From Dryocosmus kuriphilus (taxonomy: Eukaryota; Arthropoda; Insecta; Hymenoptera; Cynipidae): a stretch of DNA of 64,000 nt. Below are positions 56,816-64,000 of the stretch, one piece after another (the stretch's first letter is position 1; each line of letters starts with the position of its first letter). The DNA lies in assembly GCA_038277395.1 (NCBI GenBank), contig CM076190.1:189908001-189972000 (forward strand). Reading direction: 5' to 3'. A model generated the notes under the pieces. It searched no databases. It was not told the origin of the DNA and was given only the letters and a program-made list of their open reading frames with translations. The translations under genes and the position numbers were made by a program.

Positions 56816-57019
56816 GTGGTTTGTTTGCTTTGTATGAATAAACTTGATTTTTTCAAAGCACGAATTTTTAATTCTTTGTGTGTTTTATTTCATTTGCGTC
56901 AAAAGTGTGAAAAATTTGTTATAATTCATGCAGCGTTTACACTTTAGCCAATCCTTTCATTCAAAAGGGGCTTCATTAAACTTCGCCCCAGGTCGCCAGA
57001 GAGGCGAAGACCGGCCCTG

Positions 57020-57365
57020 ATGCAATCTATGCGGATGAATTTTTTTCCTCCAGAAATGTGGGTGATATTAGTGACACTTTCTCCTTACAAAATAACTCAA
57101 TGTTTTTTACATCCCATCGGATTTCGAATTCTCCCTCCTTCGACATTTCAATATGTCACTGAAAATTAATAAACATGAAAATACATGAACAGTTCTTTAT
57201 CAATAACTTATTATTAATTCTGTAATCAAAGTGTGCATTTTACACTAAAAGCTTTTAGTTCCTCAAGTCGTGCTCGGGTTTAAAATTTTATTCAATTTTT
57301 ATCATAAAAGGTAAATATTCTTCCGTATAAAAAATTAGAACGAAAAAATTTTCGCGAAAATTGAT
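57020..57365 (-). pseudogene. Duplicated fragment of the MATH-BTB first coding exon and its upstream intron
   Basis: Matches 42285-42640 in the same orientation: ATG near 57145, then a frame reading MSKEGEFEIRWDVK and KEKVSLISPTFLEEK, the splice-acceptor-like TTTTCAG, and about 200 nt of upstream non-coding sequence. The coding part stops after about 40 codons, where the hAT terminus begins, so the rest of this paralogue is missing. It shows that the MATH-BTB gene was duplicated locally and one copy was destroyed. Confidence 0.8.
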
Positions 57366-58446
57366 AACGCCTAAACTGGGAGAAATTTATGTAGGGGTGT
57401 CTTATTGTTTGAAAGAAGCAGGTGTTTTATGTTTGGAGTCTTAAGATTCGAGGTTCGGAAATTCGTCAGAAGTTATTAGAAATCCAAATTCCGTCAAAGC
57501 ATGGCTGGGGGTTATCTCCGTCCGAAATTCGAAGCCTTTTCGTGATTACTGGACCCGATCCGTTCGACGAGAAGGATTCGGGGGAACCCTCAGCGTCGAA
57601 GAGCAGAACGTCTTCATTCAGACTTGCCTCATTGTTCAGGAACACTTCATATCAGTATAGCAGTAACGTGACATAACAAAGATATTGAGGGAATAGCTCG
57701 AGAAAGATGTATTGAATGAAAATATCGACCTACGCAATCGAAAAAAGGTGTGATATTTGCAGGAAAAATCGAAAACTGGAAAGAAACACAAAAATCACCA
57801 ATTTCTCCGGACGTTTTTTAATATAACTTTGTAAATATGCAATCGAGGGAAAAAATAAATACTTATAAAAGTGCTCCTTGTAAAATTCTCTACAAGATAG
57901 AATTAGGCCAAAATTCGCAAATATAACTTTTTCGTTAAAAAATGCTCATAAATACGGAAAACATCGGTAAAAAACATGGTTATTTTAAAGCGTTCGTTTT
58001 ACAGGTAAAAAATCATTCAATCACACTATAAATTCAGATTTAAGAACTTTAAAGTAGTACAAATCAACATTCAAAGGAATGCTCGAAATTAGTCTGATAG
58101 TATTTGCATTTGAGAATTGTTATTAAACCCAGCGTGGAAATTAATATCTTTTTGCCTTCATGCCAGGGGAACACCTATGCATTTTAATGGACGTCGGTTT
58201 TTTGCCTTACTAGATCTTTAAACTATGATGTAGAATCGCGGTAATATTCATTTCGCTATTTTTAAGAACTTTAAGCGCGATTTTAAAAAATTTGAAAAAT
58301 TTTTACTTATAAATAATGCAAGACTTATTTAGGGCTATGAAGTACATCTAATTAATATTATTCAGAAGTAAGGGTAAAATTTACATTGTAAGACATTTAG
58401 ATGATAATTGTTCTTTCCTTTAGGTTAAGTGACAGCCACATTTGTA

Positions 58447-59240
58447 TTAAGAAAACAAAAAAAAAAAAAAAGAAGAAAAAAAACCACAAACAAAAACAAA
58501 GAAAAGAGGGTACAGGCTGGCGCACTTCTCTATCTCACTACAGTGAGCTAGAGAAGGACAGACCACTGGAGGGAGAGACGGAGGTCGAAGCGTCACCAGC
58601 ATAACGGTACTGCCACTCCCTCTCTCTCCCCCATCCCTCGTGCCCGAGGGAGCCGACCAGCGGTCGGGTAGTGCGGGACACCCACCACAAGAGGGCCGAT
58701 GAACTTGGCTCTCGCAAAAGAGAATAACCATTAGGTCCATAAAGGAAGCGTGCACCTCTAGTTCGGGTCCTTCTCTTGAGCCACGGTTCGAGAAGTGCAT
58801 CTTCCTTATTGGAGAAAGAGCGGAATTCCGCCTCTTATCCAGAGGAGTATTTTTTAGGGACAAGTAGAGTTTCTTTTTTGGCTTTGTATGCGGCACTGGG
58901 GTAAGGCACCTAGATTTTTCTCCCGTGTCCGTGACACTGTACACGTATATTTTTTGTTGTTGTTGTTGTCAGTTAGAAAAAGAAAGAACCCTTCTGCTGG
59001 GTATACGGCACTGGGTGAAGGCAAAAGATCCTTGGCTCCGTGTCCGTAACGCTTCGGGGGGGTTCATAAAACCTGTGGTGGGTACCCGGCACTGGACGAG
59101 GAATCCCCTCTAACCCCGTGTCCGGGACTCCTCATAGGAGGCGGACTAGCTGGTGGCTGGTCGGCTGTAAGTTATAGTCGATCTGCATCGAGGCTACTCC
59201 GAGTAGAAAAGCCTGACAGGAGAGAAGAGGTTTGGTTTAG
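58447..59240. other. GC-rich filler with A-run and three repeated hairpin-like units
   Basis: Begins with an A-rich run (58457-58495). Three similar stretches follow, each 'CGGCACTGG ... CCGTGTCCG' (58891-58935, 59006-59050, 59087-59127). Open frames on both strands (58447-58944 minus and others) have biased composition and no domain, so I do not call them genes. It may be a retroelement UTR inserted in the foldback. Not recognised. Confidence 0.4.
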
Positions 59241-59389
59241 ATAGGCGGTGGTCTTACACACGAATCACGCGTTTATGTAATTCTTTCTCGTATTATCGTG
59301 TTATTGTCACGTTCTTTATTTTTTTCGCTACTAATATAAAAATAAAACCCATGTTTGTATCTCCACGAAATGTACGCATTCATGCTAGG

Positions 59390-59615
59390 GCTATATAAGT
59401 AGAGTTTTGCTCACCTTGAGCTTTTGGTAACATATTGGCGAAGACCAACCATTCTTTTGTTATTCATATAGTATACCAAATAAAAAAAAAGGGAATACCG
59501 CATAGACTTAAGGTCACTCCTGATTACTAAGTGTATAAGACGCTGCGTGAACAACGACATAGCCTTAAGCTAGATTTGTAATTGTAAGATTTAAATAAAG
59601 TGTATTAAAGAAAAA
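59390..59615 (+). promoter_or_regulatory. TATA-like box and polyadenylation signal (possible solo LTR)
   Basis: GCTATATAAGTAGAG at about 59390 is followed 200 nt later by AAATAAAGTGTATTAAAG (AATAAA near 59595). This order resembles the U3-R-U5 layout of an LTR, but no TG..CA ends or duplication were identified. Confidence 0.25.
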
Positions 59616-60979
59616 TTTGCCTTTTGTTTTTCTCTCGTGATAAAATTATGATATAAGTGGCTCTCAAAAAAAGTGAGGCCTTACAATAAATTATTCTATA
59701 AAACGGGTTTTACGGCTGAAAAAAACCACAAAATACTAGAAGAAAGTTCTCGGAAAGGCGCTTTATTTAAAAAAAAAGAACGTTCCACTTGGTCAAATAG
59801 ATCCTGAAATATTGTCTGCCAAAGGTGACAAGCTTTTGCGGTATAATTATTTACAATGTAACAATAAAAAAAATATCATCCGGTAGGTTTTTCCTAGAAC
59901 TTTTCGTATACATTTTCAGAAATATGACCGCAGTGTGCATTAAGTAGGAAAATTTAATAAGTTACATTCTGTTGCTGCTTCTTCGCTATTTTGAAAAGTC
60001 GGCCGGCGGCACCCTGCGCAATAATCAGAACATTTTAATTCATGTTTGCCGCAACTAGAAGACCTGGTGTCTACAACTGCAAGTATTGTAATCTTTGGCA
60101 GACAATATCTCAGGACCTATTTAACCAAATGGAACGTTCTTTCCTTTAAGTAGAGCATCTTTCCATGAACTTCCTTTTAGCACATTGAGGTCCTTTTCAG
60201 TCGCCAAAAATGCTTCATAGAATAATTTATTTATAAGTCAATATAAAAGTTCTCAATAATAGCAAAATGGACATTATGGACATTCTATGTGATAGTTTAG
60301 AGATTAAATAAGGTACAAGAAAAATCAGCGCCAATGAAAATGCAGCAGTTTAACCCTGGCATGGACACAAAGAAAATATTAGTTTTTACGCTGGGCTTAA
60401 TTAACAAGTCTCTCATGCAAAAACTATCAGATCAACTTCGACCAGCCTTTCAGATATTGTTTTATATTACCGTTTAGTTCCTTAATATGGATTTATAGTG
60501 TGATTGGATGATTTTTTACCTGTAAAACGAATGCTTTAAAATAACCTTGTTTTTTACAGATCTTTTCCGCACTTATGAGCATTCTTCAACGAAAAAATTA
60601 GATCTTTGAATATTGGACCAACTCCAGCTTTTAGAGAATTTTATAAGGAACAAATTTATAAGTATTAATTTTTTTCCTAAATTACATATTTACAGAATTA
60701 TATTAAAAAATGCCTGGAAACATTCGGAATTTTTTTTTTTTTCCATTTTTGTAATTTTTTCTGCAAATAGCACACCTTTGTTCGATTGCGGAGGCCGATA
60801 TTATTTTCATTAGATACATCATTCCCGAGCCATTCCCTCAATATCTTTGTTACGTCAGGTTACGGTCATATTTGAAAGATTTTGGACGTAATTCTCTTGG
60901 ACTATCAGCAGTGAGAGGCATCTGCGTAACGGTGGCGATAAGTTCGGCAGCCGGTGAGGTCAAAAATGAGATCCATTCA

Positions 60980-61790
60980 CCCAGCGTTTTGGGACAACGT
61001 CCGTTTTCCGAAGTCGCTGGGAGTGAAGAACTTCGTTCGGGAGACTGAGGTAACAAACTTACCAGTGAAAAAGAGGGAGAGCGAGCGTTTTAGTATACGG
61101 GTGAATCTCTCGAAACAGGGGGGTTCTCTGACATGAAGAGTTCCGAGGAAAACGGGGCACGGGTACGCACCGTGCTCGCTTGAGGGAACGTCTGGCGAGG
61201 TTCCAAGTGAAAGGTGGGAAGCGTTGGAGAGAGGAATGATGTGGAACAAGGATTCGGATTTCTGCTGCGAGAATTTGAGGTGTCTCGTAGACTTCGTGCA
61301 GCTCGCAGTGATGGGAACGCGCTACGTGGACCCAGTTCCGCATGCTCGGGGTCGTACGCGCTTGCATCCCGGGTTTCGTCGGCCGCACGTCGCTGGGCGC
61401 GACGACGTGTAGCCTGGTTGGGACGCTTCCGCCTAGTCTTCTTGCCTGTCAGCAAAGAAGGGGTGAACCCGGATAGGCGAAGTAAACTCCAAATTGTGCG
61501 AGAAACTCTACCACTAAATACGGGTGGGGTGGGGGAACTTGCGAAGCCGAGGGCGGGCGCCCAACGCAGAGGACGACTCACGGCTCGTTTATGCGTCCAA
61601 ATTCGATAAGCGAGGGAAAAGGACCGTGAAGATGAGGAGGTTCGAGAAGTTGAGGGTGAGAACCCAAACATGGGCCGACTCAAATTTGTCTATGCGGTCA
61701 AAAATAAAGTAAGGGAAGAGAGAGAAATCGCAAAAATTTAGGTGTTCGCGAGGTTCGTAAAATCGTGGACGGACTGTAGTGTCAATTAAC
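60980..61790. other. GC-rich unrecognised region
   Basis: Long open frames on both strands (61090-61683 minus, 197 residues, Arg/Ser/Pro-rich; 61214-61609 plus, Arg/Ala-rich) are open largely because of GC content. Neither shows a domain. A short block, 'gaacccaaacatgggccgac' at 61660-61680, recurs at 62520-62540, so part of this is repetitive. It could be a retroelement UTR or gag remnant. I cannot say. Confidence 0.3.
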
Positions 61791-63555
61791 TTATTCTAAC
61801 TTGTACTTTTATTCTCATTTTACAATACACATTATTCGTGACATAGGTATCTCTTAAATTTTGAACACACACTCCTTGTTTCTATATTCTGTCGATATAT
61901 TTAGTCGGCCCACAGTGACACTTTGGAGGTAAATTCTCTGTTATATGTTCGAACTACATACGTACGATGACTCAAGTCTGTCATCATCACCACGACCTGT
62001 GATTGGGCCAAATCTTGTTCTTCTATAATGCAGGAGGAGGCGGGTCCTTTCTTTGTGAAAAGGGACTAAGTTGAGGCCTCACACAGTGGGGAAAATTGGA
62101 CAAAATTCTGCCAACGTCACAATTCTGGATACTCTTCGGTAAAATTTTTTTAAAAATACTCGGGACAACTCAATCTAAATGTTCACCTGCGACCAGGCCA
62201 TTCCTATACTCGTATAATAATCCTGCGTAATACTATATCGAACGTCAAGCATTCTGCACGTTTATTTCAAAAGTCAGATACGAGATCAAAATAAACGAAA
62301 AATAAAAGTAAGTACAGATGCAAGCTTAGAAATAAATCGAAATGAATATATGAACGTATATCATATCAAATAAATAAAACGTAAAGATAAGCACTGATAT
62401 GAAATCAACAACTCCACAATAAAAAGTAAGTACAAAATTTGAAGAACCAAAAATAGAAATAAATACAAGTAAAGAAAACTCACGATTCAAACCAACGGTG
62501 GTCCGTGAAGTTGACAGCGAACACCCAAACATGGGCCGACCCTAAATTCTGTGGCTTTCAACACCCAAGAAACTGGAAGCAAGAGTGGTTTAAAAAAATG
62601 TGGCAGTCGCGGGACAGCCGACAAGAGCGAAGCTCAAAGTGACTGTTATTGAATTTTAATTTCTTAGAATATTTCTTGATGAATTTGTATGAAAGTTAGT
62701 CGGTATAATTAAAAGTCTATAATAACTGAATATATATTTTCGTTTCATAAAAAACCATTGATAGAATAAAATAAGTTTCATGAATTTAATTAAGAATTAT
62801 TTTTCATGTTTGTATATAATAATCATTTTGTGACATGTATATATATTATATAGTAATAATGATAAAATGGTAAGAAAGCAGTGTAAAATTTTATTTTGGC
62901 TCATCCTCGACCTCGGTAAGTGTCACACTAACAGAATTTAAAAATGAAATAATTGCTTATAATTAAATTAGGAATTATTTTGTATTTCGGTACATTATAG
63001 CAATTTTTAGATATATACTTCTTTACACGTGAATATAATATAGTAGGAAGAATAAATTGATATAAAGTTATTACAAACTGTTAATGTTGTTCATCGTTCA
63101 TCACGGTAACAGTAGCATTGCCATACCTTAAAATTGAAATTATTGGTTTGTGATAAATGAAATAAGCAATATAAGTTGTAGACAGCAATTCTTTTAAATA
63201 TCTAGAAAAAAACCTATACGCTCACATAAAGCACATTTTGAAAATAATTTAACTGCTGATCGTTTGGTACGCGTTACTTGTCGAAGCATTCTGTAGTTCC
63301 CGACTACGGCGACTACACGACTGATGCAGGTACGAGTTACTGTGTATGTGTGTCTGCTATTGAGGTAACTGCAGCGCGATGCGCATGCGCGCAAGTGAAT
63401 CTGTTATCCCATTTCAACGTTGCACACCCTCAAAACAAGAGAAAAAGAGCTTCGCTTAAAAAATGTAAATTGGAGAAAGTAGAGATGATGCAGAGGAACG
63501 CACATTAACTCCTGGGTATCTCAAGAACGTAAGAGACAACAATTCGCTTAAGGTC
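61791..63555. other. AT-rich, no recognisable gene
   Basis: Contains 'cacagtggggaaaattggacaaaatt' near 62080 and scattered AT-rich sequence. Short open frames (63194-63394 minus, 63278-63508 plus) overlap and lack motifs. Confidence 0.4.
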
Positions 63556-63559
63556 AGTG

Positions 63560-63795
63560 TTTCTTTTTATTATTATACCATTAAACAATTTCCCTTTCGG
63601 GGTAAGCGCAAACTCTCTCGATTCTAGCCTCGTTACGTTACGTACGTCACGCTACGTATTGGAAGGTACAGATTTAAGACCGATCCAGAAGTCGCATACT
63701 GCTCATTTAAACAACACATTAGTCTCACAACACCGCTCCGACCCAGGTCGCTGATCGATCTCCCTAGCAATCACCCCTAGTAAACGGCTTCGCAA
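63560..63795 (-). repeat. Third copy of the duplicated-segment block
   Basis: Same orientation as 33740-34000 and inverted relative to 3240-3515: 'ttataccattaaacaatttccctttcgg', 'attggaaggtacagattt', 'cgatccagaagtcgca' and 'aacaccgctccgac'. It shows this block is an interspersed repeat in its own right. Confidence 0.75.
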
Positions 63796-64000
63796 AGACA
63801 TGTGAAAAGTTTATTCAAGAAAATTCGATGCGAGAATATTAGTAGGAAGCGACTACCTCCGTATACTAATCATAAGATAACTGACTGGTCACTGCTCCTT
63901 GCCAGCAATTTAAGGTTCGAGAGCCTGTCTGCTTGGAGCGAGACTAGGTCCCCGGCTCACTGACTGGCCAGTTCCGAGAGTATGAGGAAACTCGCGTGGT

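Larger units (their letters stand above)
48560..57019 (+). mobile_element. hAT element (ZMYM1/DUF4371-type), broken by two insertions
   Basis: Coding pieces in order on the plus strand at 48727-50430, 53539-53934 and 56572-56815, separated by the Chapaev-like element (50435-53534) and a foldback (53935-56571). The right end is a hAT-like terminus: inverted it reads CAGGGCCGGTCTTCGCCTCT, ending at 57019. Immediately beyond lies a MATH-BTB exon fragment. I could not identify the left terminus, so the left boundary is approximate. Confidence 0.75.
57663..60863. mobile_element. 3.2-kb foldback with long inverted arms
   Basis: Left GTAACGTGACATAACAAAGA, right inverted GTAACCTGACGTAACAAAGA. The similarity continues for about 650 bp with divergence (for example 'ttttacaggtaaaaaatcat' at 58010 against 'atgattttttacctgtaaaa' at 60510). 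A second nested inverted pair lies at 59685-59825 and 60085-60235 ('ctgccaaaggt' against 'tctttggcagac'). The middle is foreign GC-rich sequence. No transposase. The target duplication is unclear. Confidence 0.7.

Noticed and set aside
58447..58944. 165-residue minus-strand frame ending in poly-Phe/Lys
   Set aside because: Runs into the A-run and the GC-rich filler. Composition-driven.
58505..59240. rRNA or rDNA-inserted R1/R2 context
   Set aside because: No stretch resembling conserved 18S or 28S sequence could be recognised despite the GC-rich composition.
61090..61683. 197-residue Arg/Ser/Pro-rich minus-strand frame
   Set aside because: Overlaps an equally long plus-strand frame in a GC-rich stretch. 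Neither has a recognisable domain, so I list the region without calling a gene.

Overview
This is a eukaryotic, AT-rich, repeat-dense chromosomal segment, most likely from an insect. I lean towards a parasitoid or gall-forming wasp (Hymenoptera) because of the LINE type, the TE mix (mariner, piggyBac, ZMYM1-type hAT, CMC/Chapaev-like, Ty1/copia, Maverick-like relics) and a SPOP-like MATH/BTB gene. That assignment is inference only. There is one convincing host-type gene (MATH-BTB-BTB, 40796-42406, minus). One transposable element looks intact (50435-53534). Almost everything else is transposon, transposon relic, foldback or tandem repeat.

Layout. 1-5.9 kb: 3' half of a LINE plus flanking repeat, a segment duplicated in inverted orientation at 32.4-37.2 kb. 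6.2-13.9 kb: a degenerate array of a small C2H2/acidic gene and a convergent partner, mirrored around a palindrome near 12.2 kb, with a Maverick/Polinton-type integrase C-terminus. One gene of the array is split by an ORF1-only half-LINE (8753-10793) that has a 12-bp target duplication. 14-19 kb: AT-rich DNA with a pogo-like MITE. 19.2-25.5 kb: a second copy of the small-gene array carrying a MITE, a mariner (20202-21463), a piggyBac (21967-24692) and another MITE. 25.5-33.3 kb: repeat-A copies, unrecognised DNA, a TTCTAGAA-rich tandem repeat (28.9-29.7 kb) and a direct duplication. 35.1-39.9 kb: a LINE on the minus strand.

40.8-42.4 kb: the MATH-BTB-BTB gene. 42.9-48.2 kb: MITEs, a THAP-like relic exon and a Ty1/copia relic. 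48.6-57.0 kb: a hAT element broken by two later insertions, the Chapaev-like transposon and a 2.6-kb near-perfect foldback. Its right end abuts a fragment of a second copy of the MATH-BTB first coding exon. 57.7-60.9 kb: a 3.2-kb foldback with GC-rich filler. 61-64 kb: unrecognised GC-rich DNA, AT-rich DNA and one more fragment of the duplicated segment.

The elements can be ordered by nesting. The small-gene array and the hAT are old. The half-LINE, mariner, piggyBac, MITEs, Chapaev-like element and foldback inserted later. Several of these insertions can be checked against empty-site paralogues inside the same window.
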